DNA from: Pukyongia sp963768085
GTDB lineage: Bacteria > Bacteroidota > Bacteroidia > Flavobacteriales > Flavobacteriaceae
Direction: 5' to 3'
Length of the DNA stretch: 64,000 bases
Assembly (NCBI GenBank): GCA_963768085.1
Contig: CAVYGO010000002.1
Span: forward strand, 372,001 to 436,000
The notes below the pieces were generated by a model. That model saw only the letters and a list, made by a program, of their open reading frames with translations. It did not search any database and was not told the origin of the DNA. Positions 52,401-60,462 of the stretch are shown in pieces. Numbering within the stretch: position 1 is the stretch's first letter; each line of letters begins with the position of its first letter. Made by a program: the position numbers and the translations under genes.

Positions 52401-52524
52401 GGCGAAAGTCCGTTACCGGGCTATCATGGACAAGGAAGGCAAGAAATTTATGAGCTTCCTTGAAAAGAATGAAATTACTGCACCAAAATTGAAAACGAAA
52501 GAAGAATTCCTTAAAAAGGACTAG
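49432..52524 (+). CDS. Large secreted BNR/Asp-box repeat protein (VPS10-like), third complete copy
   Basis: The 1030-residue protein has a signal peptide (MKKLIILFLAGMLIPNLLPAQ) and the family plan: MRARHIGPALMSGRINDMEM, propeller repeats (KSNDGGATF, KSTDGGSNW, KTTDGGKTW, VTTDGGKTW), the signature NVYGGLQDN, GTHGRGVIIIDDISPLRELG at the propeller end, then KGINVVNWNYNT and a helical tail with a coiled coil. It is the most divergent full-length copy in the window. Its start lies 18 bases after a terminator, so it either has a very short leader or depends on partial readthrough from the LolA-like pair. Confidence 0.85.
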   Translation: MKKLIILFLAGMLIPNLLPAQEISLKGKELFGDMRARHIGPALMSGRINDMEMHPTNTRILYAGTAGGGVWKSNDGGATFVPIFDDYAQSIGVVKLDPKDPDQTIWVGTGETWTRNSVSVGDGLYKSTDGGSNWNEIPGFENSERIASIAINPNNTNEVYVGVLGALWSDSEDRGVYKTTDGGKTWAKILYINASTGAADVIMDPKNPNILYASMWQFRRTAWGFNSGGADSALYKSVDGGKNWNKIHNGFPPGDLGRIAVQIAPSDSSIVYAVLETEDRTKNGLWKSTDAGQSWEHLNADFGLTVRPFYFSRITIDPKNPDIVVKGGLTGSISRDGGKTFRNLGNMHSDIHDITFHIEDSDIIYSGTDGGVYRSWNGGTTFEIVENLPLSQFYHVSVDDAEPYNVYGGLQDNGSWYGPSSSPGGVNARDWNSVGQGDGFRVLKHPTKNIIYSEMQGAENVWRYDADRNRTKTIEPLPKKGDADLRFNWNAPMAVSNHAPDRFYMGSQFVHRSDDMGDSWTIISPDLTTNDPAKQDQSKSGGLSVDNSGAENHTTIFTIAESSLDENILWVGTDDGNIQVTTDGGKTWNNVTANLTGIPANTWVYHIEASVHSKGTAYAVFDGHTHGDMKPYGLKTTDFGKTWTNIISDDIQENAFVRNIQEDYVNEDLLFLGTEFGLYVTIDGGKNWSYFTNNMPPVAVHFIDLQKKTNDIVMGTHGRGVIIIDDISPLRELGQNVLSKDVHFFETKPFTMVEDSGFSGSFGGETQFVGANKSTAARIVYYLKKRHTFGKMTMEVQDMQGNKVLTLSPGKSKGINVVNWNYNTYAPIMAQAKTLSFGGFTPPRVPAGQYKVVLKKGKNTYEHIVDLKYDDKSLTTLEERKEQEKLTRTLFDMVEDLAYTVYELNGIQEKTQEVIDKHPRGKKQAQKLYDALEALKKDLVITTGDNYVASAEPELREKMGDLYANVASSYDRVSGARKQNFELISEDWNKAKVRYRAIMDKEGKKFMSFLEKNEITAPKLKTKEEFLKKD

Positions 52525-52540
52525 TAATTAATTTTAGCTA

Positions 52541-52571
52541 AAAACCCTCGGTCTCGATCGGGGGTTTTTAT
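52541..52571. terminator. Bidirectional intrinsic terminator
   Basis: AAAACCCTCG and CGGGGGTTTT form a 10-bp stem with one G-T pair and an 8-base loop, between convergent genes ending at 52524 and 52568. Confidence 0.8.
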
Positions 52572-53926
52572 TTTATATATACCGTTTTACTATTAACGAA
52601 TTCCCTGATACCATGACGGCTTAATTCACGCCCGTAGCCACTTTCTTTTATACCTCCGAACGGCAACCGCGGATCGCTTTTAACTAATTCGTTTATAAAA
52701 ACGGCTCCTTCTTCAAAGCGAGGAACCAACTTCTGCGCAGCATCAATATCCATTGTGAAAACAGATACTCCCAAACCGAATTTTGACCGATTTGATAAAT
52801 CAATGGCCTCGTCGATCGAACCGAATGTAGTTATACTCAGGGCAGGGCCGAAGGTTTCCTGGGTAAACATAGGCATATCCGGACTTACACCGCTCACCAC
52901 GGTAGGTTCAAAATAAGCATCTTTGCGCCTCCCTCCGGTTTCCAATCGTGCACCCATTTCCACGCTTTCATTAACCTGAACCTCCAGTTCCTTTGCCAGG
53001 TCCTCTCTCGCCAGAGTACCAATGTAGGTGTCCGGATTTGAGGGATCGCCGCTTTTCAATAATCTTACTTTTTCAACTAATCCGGAAGTGAATTCTTCTG
53101 CAATTGATTCCTCCAAAAGAAGCCTCTTCCCTGCAATACAACTCTGCCCCGTATTCTGAAACCTTGCCTGAATACAGGTTTCCAGCGTAGCTTCCATATC
53201 ACAATCTTTCAAAACTATCAAAGCGTTATTACCCCCTAATTCCAAAACGGTTTTCTTTATGTTCTCACCGGCTGTTTTCGCCACTGAAGCACCTGCCGGG
53301 CCACTTCCAGTGAGTGTCACAGCTTTTACCACAGGGTTTTCTATGATTTCCTTCACCATTTCTTTTTCCACCAATAAGGACGTAAAACAAAATTCCGGGA
53401 ATCCTGCCATTCTGAATACCTTCTCAATATTCAAGGCGCTTCCAAAAACGTTGGAAGCATGTTTCAACACGCCAATGTTACCTGCCATCAGAGCAGGTAC
53501 TGCAAATCGGAATACCTGCCAGAAAGGATAGTTCCAGGGCATAACGGCCAATACCACACCCATAGGCTCATAACTTACATAACTCTTTGCAGCATCGGTT
53601 TCAATCAATTCCTTTGCGAGGTGATCTTCAGCATTTACCGCATAATAATCACAAACCCAGGCACATTTTTCAACTTCGGCAATGGCCTGCGAAATTGGTT
53701 TCCCAATTTCACGAGAGATCAATGAAGCATATATGATCTTGTTTATGCGCAGCTCACTTGCAGCGGCAATCATTAATTTCGAACGATAATCGTAGGAAGT
53801 TTTCCGCCATTCCCTAAACCTGTGATCAGCGCTCGCTAATATATGGCGTATCTCTTCAGAGGTATGGGTTTGAAAGGCCTCAATACGATTCCCATTGTAT
53901 GGATTGATGGATATAATTTCAGACAT
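52568..53926 (-). CDS. NAD(P)-dependent aldehyde dehydrogenase (succinate-semialdehyde-dehydrogenase-like)
   Basis: I choose the ATG at 53926 (MSEIISINPYNGNRIEAF), giving 452 residues. The ALDH fold is complete: MPWNYPFWQVFRFAVPALMA (cofactor and substrate loop), the TGSGPAGASVAKTAG turn, catalytic Glu in LELGGNNALIVLK, and the nucleophile Cys in FQNTGQSCIAGKRLL. The C-terminal EETFGP-type motif reads TQETFGPALS, and PFGGIKESGYGRELS closes the protein. Family members oxidise succinate semialdehyde or related aldehydes. The short N-terminus is typical of the YneI/GabD branch. Divergent from 54075. Confidence 0.85.
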   Translation of the reverse strand: MSEIISINPYNGNRIEAFQTHTSEEIRHILASADHRFREWRKTSYDYRSKLMIAAASELRINKIIYASLISREIGKPISQAIAEVEKCAWVCDYYAVNAEDHLAKELIETDAAKSYVSYEPMGVVLAVMPWNYPFWQVFRFAVPALMAGNIGVLKHASNVFGSALNIEKVFRMAGFPEFCFTSLLVEKEMVKEIIENPVVKAVTLTGSGPAGASVAKTAGENIKKTVLELGGNNALIVLKDCDMEATLETCIQARFQNTGQSCIAGKRLLLEESIAEEFTSGLVEKVRLLKSGDPSNPDTYIGTLAREDLAKELEVQVNESVEMGARLETGGRRKDAYFEPTVVSGVSPDMPMFTQETFGPALSITTFGSIDEAIDLSNRSKFGLGVSVFTMDIDAAQKLVPRFEEGAVFINELVKSDPRLPFGGIKESGYGRELSRHGIREFVNSKTVYIK

Positions 53927-54074
53927 AGAATAAAAGTATGGAAAACGAAGCATTTAAAGAATGAATGGGTATACCATTTTTAACGTTCGTCTTGTTGAAA
54001 ACATAGTTTATAACTTATCGCCTCATATGGTCAACACAGAGCGACATTTCCTACATTTAAACAAACACCATGTT

Positions 54075-54482
54075 ATGGAACTACGTGATGCGTCGCTGCT
54101 TCAGTTAAGACCTGAAATTCCGAATGCGACCATAAACCCCGCAATGACTTCCGAAGAGATTTTTCAGAACAGAACATTACGTCCTGTGGCAAAACTTCAG
54201 AATGAATTATTACTGGAAGTATTCAGAAATTATATCAGAAAACACAAGAACGTATTTTACGACCTATCCATTGAAAAGCGTATGGACTACATTGAAAATG
54301 CAATCCATAAGGATATGAAATTCAGAAACTCACTGAAGGGAATTATTATCGGACAGTTCACAATTGAAGAGTACAAAGCATATATCGAGAACTCGTCTGC
54401 TCTTAACAAGCGCATGATGAATATTGTGAAAGAGCGGTTGAAAAGCAATGTTCAACTACTGGAGCATCAATACGCGCATTAA
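54075..54482 (+). CDS. Small soluble helical protein (often annotated 'glyoxalase' in flavobacteria)
   Basis: I choose the ATG at 54075 (MELRDASLLQLRPEIPNAT), giving 135 residues, because the longer frame runs back into the aldehyde dehydrogenase region. It is helix-rich: SEEIFQNRTLRPVAKLQNEL, FRNYIRKHKNVFYDLSIEKR, MDYIENAIHKDMKFRNSLKG, IIIGQFTIEEYKAYIENSSA. I recall this short protein being labelled glyoxalase in flavobacterial genomes, but no glyoxalase motif or metal site is visible. Function unknown. Its last 27 bases overlap the end of the DUF3307 gene on the other strand. Confidence 0.6.
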   Translation: MELRDASLLQLRPEIPNATINPAMTSEEIFQNRTLRPVAKLQNELLLEVFRNYIRKHKNVFYDLSIEKRMDYIENAIHKDMKFRNSLKGIIIGQFTIEEYKAYIENSSALNKRMMNIVKERLKSNVQLLEHQYAH

Positions 54483-55190
54483 AAACCCAATCAGAATCGT
54501 GAGTGCGAAACTCATTAAGGTACCTATGAGTACATATTCGGTTTGCTTGCGTGCTCCGCTTTTACTTTTATCACTGAACCTCAATATGGACTTGGCTGCG
54601 ATAAGAAATCCGATGGCTGAAAAATTATCAGTCAATATAAAAGTAAGCACCAGGATCCGTTCGAATATACCGATATAGCGTCCTGCTTTTTCAAGGCTTT
54701 TAATGCCATCCTCCTTTTTAATCTCCTTTTGCCAGCGCTGCGTGGCTTTCCCGATGATAAATCCAATTGGAAAAATAACAATCAGATAACCGGTAAGATA
54801 GATCAGGAATGACTTCGAAGTTACTACCATGGCAACAAACGGGATGAGCTCAGTGAAATTTTCGGTGACGAATAGCCAGACAAAGGCCAGCACCAACATA
54901 TGCATGAGCTGATCCCATAAAAAGTATTTGAGTGAGTCGGATTTCTGGTGAAGTTTCCAAAGATCTATAAAGAAATGGGTCACGATAATGATGACGGGTA
55001 CCAGCCAGAGGGTCCAGTCCTGAATAATTACATAGGTAATAAGACCTGCCAGAGTTGCATGAATGTAAAGAAAGAGTGATTTTGCCTTTTTTTCCCATTT
55101 TTGTCTGATCCATTTTTTGGACTGAAAAACGAAATCGGTAATCACATGTGCCAGCAATAACTGTAGGGCAAGTACTAGTTCGGGGTTCAT
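54456..55190 (-). CDS. DUF3307 membrane protein, partner of SatD-like protein
   Basis: The 244-residue protein has about six transmembrane helices. It opens with the DUF3307 signature (LVLALQLLLAHVITDFVFQS, then KKWIRQKW) and has conserved helices WTLWLVPVIIIVTHFFIDLW and KSFLIYLTGYLIVIFPIGFI. DUF3307 proteins are paired or fused with SatD-type regulators in many bacteria. Here its start overlaps the SatD-like stop by 4 bases. It probably acts with SatD in a sensing or transport role, which is not defined. Confidence 0.8.
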   Translation of the reverse strand: MNPELVLALQLLLAHVITDFVFQSKKWIRQKWEKKAKSLFLYIHATLAGLITYVIIQDWTLWLVPVIIIVTHFFIDLWKLHQKSDSLKYFLWDQLMHMLVLAFVWLFVTENFTELIPFVAMVVTSKSFLIYLTGYLIVIFPIGFIIGKATQRWQKEIKKEDGIKSLEKAGRYIGIFERILVLTFILTDNFSAIGFLIAAKSILRFSDKSKSGARKQTEYVLIGTLMSFALTILIGFLMRVLMLQ

Positions 55191-55861
55191 ACGAATTGTT
55201 TTATAATGACCTGTTCATAGCGATTCAGGAGTAATTGAATTTCTTCCCAGCCCGCTGCTTTTTTTCTATGATTTATAGCCGCCTGGCTCCTATTCAGCTT
55301 ATCTGCGATCTGTTGTTCCTTGAGTTGCCTCAGAAGATAATAAACTACCTCGGCAGACGCCATGGACCAGCGATCCGTTATTCTATCAAGGAATTTCATA
55401 TGCACCTTGAATTCGTCATTAACATTTTGTTCGGAAGTGCTTAAGGCCATTTTCACCTGATTGGTTTTCATGGTATCCAGCGTTCTTCCTGAAAGCTCAA
55501 ATGCCTCTCCGTTGCTCACGTTTATAGCGTTGGGATCATAATTGGCGTCTCCTATACCAATAGATATTCGCACGTCGGCGATTGGCAGAGTATTTCCGGC
55601 TACCTCACCACTATCATCGAAACTATTTATAAGAGCCTTTAATTGCAGAGAAACCCGCAGAGCTTCCGTAGGATCCTCAACGATGCCTTGAAAGCTGTCA
55701 CCTCTGAACATGGTAAAAACAACACCCTTACCGCTTTTTTGGAGCTTGAGAGCGTCGAATTTGGCATTCAACCGTTGTATCATGGCGTTAATCCTGGATT
55801 GGCTAAATTGCGACGAATTCACCAAATCTCCCGTGATTACAGCAATAGTTGCAGTTTTCAT
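55187..55861 (-). CDS. SatD-family regulator-like protein
   Basis: I choose the ATG at 55861 (or 55864 with one extra Met), giving 224 residues; the longer frame begins with an AT-rich leader. The SatD layout is visible: MKTATIAVITGDLVNSSQFS at the start, RGDSFQGIVEDPTEALRVSL, and ADVRISIGIGDANYD, a cyclase-like fold. A C-terminal winged or sigma-like HTH follows (IADKLNRSQAAINHRKKAAG). SatD proteins are linked to acid tolerance and secretion in some bacteria; the exact role is unclear. It overlaps DUF3307 by 4 bases. Confidence 0.8.
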   Translation of the reverse strand: MKTATIAVITGDLVNSSQFSQSRINAMIQRLNAKFDALKLQKSGKGVVFTMFRGDSFQGIVEDPTEALRVSLQLKALINSFDDSGEVAGNTLPIADVRISIGIGDANYDPNAINVSNGEAFELSGRTLDTMKTNQVKMALSTSEQNVNDEFKVHMKFLDRITDRWSMASAEVVYYLLRQLKEQQIADKLNRSQAAINHRKKAAGWEEIQLLLNRYEQVIIKQFV

Positions 55862-55979
55862 CATAGTTATACTCAGAATTAAGTTCGTTTCACAACAAAT
55901 ATAAGCATAATAACTAATATTTACAATATATAAGTATATATCATTATAAAATAACAATATAATAATATCGGCTTATGGA

Positions 55980-56663
55980 TTACGCTTTCAATAATGAAAC
56001 CCCATTAAGATCGGTGGTTAATACTTCACTCATATAATCGAAGAAGGGACGAAGTAGTTGAAAATGGTATATCAAATTAACTATAAAGTCGGGAGACATC
56101 ACTTCCTTGTCTGAAAAATCATGTGATACGAAGTAGCTTTTCAATTTAATAAGGTCAATATTAGGATGCTCCTTACTAAATCCCTTAGGTGCTGTTTTCA
56201 CAGCATATTCCTGGTTAAATCCTCCAAAAGCATCTTTGAATTTCTTATGGTCCAAGATCTTCCGGATTTCTGAAGCATCCATTTCGAATTCCTGTCTTAT
56301 CCTAAGAAGGTCCGCCGGTTCCGGTCCGAAAAACCCTCCAGCCATTGCAGATTTACCCGGTTCGAGACGCAAATAATAACCTCCTCGCCGGTGTGCTCCT
56401 GCTCTGCTAAAACTTACACTTCTATGTGTATTGTATGGTGTTTTATCTTTACTAAAACGAATATCACGATTTATTCGGAACACTTTCACTTTAGAAATTT
56501 CATCTGCTTTATTGAGACTGGACTCCACATCGGCATAAAATTGTTTTAAAAGCTTCTCATTGGCCTGATATTGTTTCTTATGCTCCTGCATCCAGTCCCT
56601 GTGGTTGTTCTTTTTTAGCTGTTTAAGAAATAAAAAAATGTCTTTGGAAATAAGCGTACTCAT
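55980..56663 (-). CDS. DUF2461-family protein
   Basis: The 227-residue protein matches DUF2461 (TIGR02453): DIFLFLKQLKKNNHRDWMQE and HKKQYQ at the start, KVKVFRINRDIRFSKDKTPY, and GGYYLRLEPGKSAMAGGFFG in the middle. It is cytoplasmic with no signal peptide. The biochemical role of the family is unknown. It is monocistronic and divergent from the membrane protein at 56745. Confidence 0.85.
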   Translation of the reverse strand: MSTLISKDIFLFLKQLKKNNHRDWMQEHKKQYQANEKLLKQFYADVESSLNKADEISKVKVFRINRDIRFSKDKTPYNTHRSVSFSRAGAHRRGGYYLRLEPGKSAMAGGFFGPEPADLLRIRQEFEMDASEIRKILDHKKFKDAFGGFNQEYAVKTAPKGFSKEHPNIDLIKLKSYFVSHDFSDKEVMSPDFIVNLIYHFQLLRPFFDYMSEVLTTDLNGVSLLKA

Positions 56664-56744
56664 GCTGGTGTGGCTTTAAACAATAAATATACGCTTAATT
56701 TTTTTTCAGTACATTTAGCTCATCAACCTTAAAACCAAAGTATT

Positions 56745-57173
56745 ATGACAACTACCAAACCCAATACTGGTTATTGGATTATTGCCGTTATTGCCCTCCT
56801 GTGGAACTTAATGGGAGTATTTCAGTATCTCTCCTCCACTTTGATGGCTGATGCTATGAAAGAAGCTCTGCCGGCAGAACAAGTAGCTTTAATGGAAGCA
56901 TTACCATCCTGGTATAATTATGTTTTCGCTGTAGCCGTTTTTGCAGGAACAATTGGTGCCTTGCTTTTATTATTAAGAAAAAAACTGGCCGTTCCAATTT
57001 TTGGTATTTCCCTTTTAGCGGTTTTGGTCCAAATGGGCTATTGGCTATTTGCTACCGACGTTATGGATGTTATGGGAATAACTTCTGTTATCATGCCACT
57101 AGTAGTCATCATTGTTGCGATCTTCCTGTATTTCTATAGTAAGGGAGCTTCACAAAAAGGTTGGCTGGGATAA
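56745..57173 (+). CDS. Four-helix membrane protein, unknown function
   Basis: The 142-residue protein has four transmembrane helices: GYWIIAVIALLWNLMGVFQY, YNYVFAVAVFAGTIGALLLL, LAVPIFGISLLAVLVQMGYW, and ITSVIMPLVVIIVAIFLYFY. A short helical loop (DAMKEALPAEQVALMEALPS) joins helices 1 and 2. Small proteins of this layout are common in flavobacteria and are sometimes called sugar transporters without evidence. A terminator follows. Confidence 0.65.
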   Translation: MTTTKPNTGYWIIAVIALLWNLMGVFQYLSSTLMADAMKEALPAEQVALMEALPSWYNYVFAVAVFAGTIGALLLLLRKKLAVPIFGISLLAVLVQMGYWLFATDVMDVMGITSVIMPLVVIIVAIFLYFYSKGASQKGWLG

Positions 57174-57191
57174 GTTCAATTCATAAAATAT

Positions 57192-57218
57192 AAAAGCGGG
57201 CGAATGCCCGCTTTTTTT
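57192..57218. terminator. Bidirectional intrinsic terminator
   Basis: A perfect 10-bp GC-rich stem (AAAAGCGGGC with GCCCGCTTTT, loop GAAT) is followed by a T-run, between the genes ending at 57173 and 57217. Confidence 0.95.
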
Positions 57219-58308
57219 ATAACCATTTTTTTCTCCTGAAATACCAGAGCATCAGGAATAACACTACGACCATTAGCCCCCAGAGCACAAAATAACCGTA
57301 TTTGAATTTAAGCTCAGGCATATAATCAAAGTTCATTCCGTATATCCCCGCCATAAACGTAAGAGGTATAAAGATCGACGCCATTATAGTAAGCACTTTC
57401 ATGACCTCATTCATCCTGTTGCTTATGGTAGTCATATACATATCCATCAATCCCCAGGTCATCTCCCGATACAGATCGATACTTTCACTTACCTGGATGA
57501 TATGATCGTACAGATCACGGATGTAATTTTGAGTCCTGTCCTCTATCAAGTCCGTATCGGTCTTTTCGAGTCGGTTGATCACCTCACGCAATGGAACTAT
57601 TGCCCTTCTAATTTTCAGGACTTCCTTTTTTAATTCCTGTATACCTTCGGTAATCTGTTCCCCAGGGGTGCTTGTGAATAACTGATCCTCGAGGATCTCG
57701 ATCTTATCACTTAAAGTCTCGATCACCGTAAAATAATTATCGACCACAGCGTCCAACAGTGCGAACATTAAATAATCCGCTCTGAATCCGCGAATTCGGC
57801 CTTTATCGTTTTTCAGCCGTTCTCTTATTCCATCGAACACATCACCGTCTGCTTCCTGAAAAGTAAGTACATAACCTTTTCCCAGTACCATACTCACGTG
57901 TTCGTACACTAGTTCGGCCTGATCGTTGTAGTGCAGCATTTTAAATGCAATAAATAAATAGTCCTCGTATTCGTCCATTTTCGGACGTGAATACGTGCTA
58001 ACGATGTCTTCCTGGATTAGCGGATGCAAATTATAGTGAGCGCCCAGTGTCTCGATCTCGTAAGAATTACTCAGTCCATTTACATTGATCCAGGTCACGT
58101 GGTCCGTACCTTTGAACTTAAATGCATCTTCTATTTTTTCAGAATGGAAATCCTCAAAATGGGATTTGGAGTAATCAACGATCTCCAGTTTGGTTACCTT
58201 CTTATGCTTTTTACCGCGATATTTTACCGTACCAGGAATCTGGTCTACAACAGTCCGTTTTGGGAGTTTATCAATTCTAATTTTTCGACGTGCGCGTCCA
58301 GGTGTCAT
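57217..58308 (-). CDS. corA: CorA-family magnesium/cobalt transporter
   Basis: The 363-residue protein ends with the CorA pore: helix VLTIMASIFIPLTFMAGIYG, the GMN signature in YGMNFDYMP, helix 2 (FVLWGLMVVVLFLMLWYF) and a basic tail (RRKKWL). The N-terminal ~290 residues form the cytoplasmic funnel (YNLHPLIQEDIVSTYSRPKM, ADYLMFALLDAVVDNYF). It imports Mg2+ as a pentamer. It lies 59 bases downstream of hisIE on the same strand; a TATATTTA on the minus strand at 58336-58329 may give it its own promoter. Confidence 0.95.
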   Translation of the reverse strand: MTPGRARRKIRIDKLPKRTVVDQIPGTVKYRGKKHKKVTKLEIVDYSKSHFEDFHSEKIEDAFKFKGTDHVTWINVNGLSNSYEIETLGAHYNLHPLIQEDIVSTYSRPKMDEYEDYLFIAFKMLHYNDQAELVYEHVSMVLGKGYVLTFQEADGDVFDGIRERLKNDKGRIRGFRADYLMFALLDAVVDNYFTVIETLSDKIEILEDQLFTSTPGEQITEGIQELKKEVLKIRRAIVPLREVINRLEKTDTDLIEDRTQNYIRDLYDHIIQVSESIDLYREMTWGLMDMYMTTISNRMNEVMKVLTIMASIFIPLTFMAGIYGMNFDYMPELKFKYGYFVLWGLMVVVLFLMLWYFRRKKWL

Positions 58309-58367
58309 ATTTGGTGATCATTACATTTTAAATATACATAAAAGAACAGACTAATTATCATGCCGAT

Positions 58368-58973
58368 CTATTCAAATTTATGCCGCGATCGTAGGGTCTT
58401 ATCCACATCCCTCAAATGAAAGCCTTTGGTTTGTAAAAGGATCATCGTATGAAAAAGCAAATCTGCGGCCTCATTAAGGAAGGCTGCGTCATCATCATCT
58501 TTTGCTTCTATAACCAGTTCCACGGCTTCTTCCCCAACCTTTTGAGCTATTTTATTTACGCCTTTTTTAAATAAGGACGCCACATAGGAATCTTCCATAT
58601 CCGGATGATTCTTACGTTCTTCAATTATGTCTTCCAAATAAGACAGAAATCCGTATTGAGGTATATTTTTCTCACCCCAGCAGGTGTCTGTGCCTTTATG
58701 GCAAACAGGGCCTTCGGGTTTTACCAGCGCCAATAATGTGTCACTATCGCAATCCAGATTTATGGAAACCAGGTTTAAATAGTTTCCGGATTCTTCTCCC
58801 TTGGTCCATAATCGTTCTTTTTTCCTGCTGAAAAATGTCATCCTTTTTGTTTCTAAAGTTTTCTGCACCGCCTCATCGTTCATAAAGCCAAGCATTAAAA
58901 CATTTCTTGAAAGCGCATCCTGCACTATTACCGGGACCAGGCCATCCGAATATTTTCCGAAGTCGATTTTCAT
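58368..58973 (-). CDS. hisIE: Phosphoribosyl-AMP cyclohydrolase / phosphoribosyl-ATP pyrophosphatase
   Basis: This bifunctional 201-residue enzyme carries out steps 2 and 3 of histidine biosynthesis. The N-terminal HisI half has MLGFMNDEAVQKTLETKRMT, RLWTKGEESGNYL, and the zinc site DCDSDTLL with PVCHKGTDTCW. The C-terminal HisE half has LEDIIEERK, GVNKIAQKVGEEAVELVIEA and EAADLLFHTMILL. The fused form is standard in Bacteroidota. It lies 15 bases downstream of hisF and is the last his gene of the operon. Confidence 0.95.
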   Translation of the reverse strand: MKIDFGKYSDGLVPVIVQDALSRNVLMLGFMNDEAVQKTLETKRMTFFSRKKERLWTKGEESGNYLNLVSINLDCDSDTLLALVKPEGPVCHKGTDTCWGEKNIPQYGFLSYLEDIIEERKNHPDMEDSYVASLFKKGVNKIAQKVGEEAVELVIEAKDDDDAAFLNEAADLLFHTMILLQTKGFHLRDVDKTLRSRHKFE

Positions 58974-58988
58974 AATCTGTATCTTACG

Positions 58989-59744
58989 TTATATACGAAC
59001 AGGTATTCCCTGTTCTCTTAAATTTTGTTTTAATTCTGAAATGTCAATCTCTTTAAAATGAAAAACGCTTGCCGCTAATGCTGCATCGGCTTTTCCTTCG
59101 ATAAATGTGTCGGCAAAATGCTGGTCAATCCCTGCCCCGCCGGAAGCGATGATTGGTATATTTACGAGTTCCGAAAGCTTAGCTAACGCCTCATTCGCAA
59201 ATCCATTTTTAGTACCGTCATGATCCATGGAGGTAAACATGATCTCTCCTGCCCCGCGCTTTTCCACCTCAACTGCCCATTCGAACAGGTCAATATCCGT
59301 GGGTACCTTACCTCCAATGAGATGTACTTTCCAGTTACTATCGATCTTTTTAGCATCGATAGCCACTACTATGCATTGATTTCCAAAACGACCCGAGAGT
59401 TCATTTATAAGCTCAGGGCGCTTAACTGCCGATGAATTAATGGAAACCTTGTCCGCCCCGTTCTTAAGAAGCAGATCCACATCCTCCACGCTAGAGATTC
59501 CACCGCCAACGGTAAATGGAATTCGAATACGGGCGGCTACCCTTAGTACCAGGTCAGCAAAAGTTTTGCGATTCTCTTCGGTTGCCGAAATATCCAGAAA
59601 GACCAGTTCGTCGGCTCCAGACTCAGAATACACTTCGGCCAGTTCCACCGGATCTCCCGCATCCCTTAAATTTAGAAAATTGATTCCCTTTACCGTCCTG
59701 CCGTCCTTTATGTCCAGGCACGGAATAATTCGTTTAGTCAGCAT
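58989..59744 (-). CDS. hisF: Imidazole glycerol phosphate synthase, cyclase subunit
   Basis: The 251-residue TIM-barrel subunit closes the imidazole ring using ammonia from HisH. The N-terminus MLTKRIIPCLDIKDGRTVKG carries the catalytic Asp (CLDIKDG); later motifs are DELVFLDISATEENR, FTVGGGISSVEDVDLLLKNG, ADKVSINSSAV, MFTSMDHDGTKNGF with the second catalytic Asp, and IASGGAG. The length is normal. It overlaps hisA by 11 bases. Confidence 0.95.
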   Translation of the reverse strand: MLTKRIIPCLDIKDGRTVKGINFLNLRDAGDPVELAEVYSESGADELVFLDISATEENRKTFADLVLRVAARIRIPFTVGGGISSVEDVDLLLKNGADKVSINSSAVKRPELINELSGRFGNQCIVVAIDAKKIDSNWKVHLIGGKVPTDIDLFEWAVEVEKRGAGEIMFTSMDHDGTKNGFANEALAKLSELVNIPIIASGGAGIDQHFADTFIEGKADAALAASVFHFKEIDISELKQNLREQGIPVRI

Positions 59745-60462
59745 TCAATATAAAATTTTCAAGTTGTTTGAGTGAAATTCTATTTTCATAGATTGCTTTT
59801 CCTATGATCGTTCCCTCACATCCCAAGGTGCGTAGTTTCGGTAATTCCGAAAACTTAGATATCCCTCCTGAAGCTATCAGTGACAGTCCTTCAACTTTAT
59901 TTAATATCTTCTCATATAATTGGAAAGAGGGACCTTTAAGCATACCGTCCTTGCTAATATCCGTACAAATAACGAACTGCACTCCCTTGCGTTTATAGCT
60001 TTCAACAAAAGGAACAAGTTCTTCTTCAGAATCTTCCTGCCAGCCACTTATCGCTATCTTTTCATTCTTAGCATCAGCTCCCAGGATAATTCGCTCGCTG
60101 CCATATTCTTTCAGCCAATTCAAAAATATATCAGGCGACTTCACCGCTATACTACCTCCTGTGATCTGGTTGGCGCCACTTTCGAATGCTATGCGGACAT
60201 CCGCATCTTTTTTTAGACCCCCGCCAAAATCAACTTTCAGTCCTGTCTGCCCTGCAATAGCTTCCAATATTCTGTGATTTACTATTCCATCGCTTTTCGC
60301 ACCATCCAGATCTACCAGGTGTACATATTCCATCCCGTGATCCTCGAAGGCCTTTGCGACCTCTAATGGATCTTCATTGTAAATCACTTTGGTGCTGTAA
60401 TCCCCTTTAGAAAGCCGGACACATTTTCCATCAATGATATCTATGGCGGGTATAATCCTCAT
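59734..60462 (-). CDS. hisA: ProFAR isomerase (5-ProFAR to PRFAR)
   Basis: The 242-residue TIM-barrel enzyme isomerises ProFAR. The N-terminus MRIIPAIDIIDGKCVRLSKG has the catalytic Asp in AIDIIDG; DYSTKVIYNEDPLEVAKAFE and YVHLVDLDGAK follow. The late catalytic Asp is in VICTDISKDGMLKGP, and SLIASGGISKFSEL closes the barrel. HisA and HisF are homologous and adjacent, as usual. It overlaps hisH by 4 bases and hisF by 11, a sign of tight coupling. Confidence 0.95.
   Translation of the reverse strand: MRIIPAIDIIDGKCVRLSKGDYSTKVIYNEDPLEVAKAFEDHGMEYVHLVDLDGAKSDGIVNHRILEAIAGQTGLKVDFGGGLKKDADVRIAFESGANQITGGSIAVKSPDIFLNWLKEYGSERIILGADAKNEKIAISGWQEDSEEELVPFVESYKRKGVQFVICTDISKDGMLKGPSFQLYEKILNKVEGLSLIASGGISKFSELPKLRTLGCEGTIIGKAIYENRISLKQLENFILNAD

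Noticed and set aside
54075..54482. Glyoxalase
   Set aside because: All-helical composition with no metal-binding His/Glu pattern of that fold.
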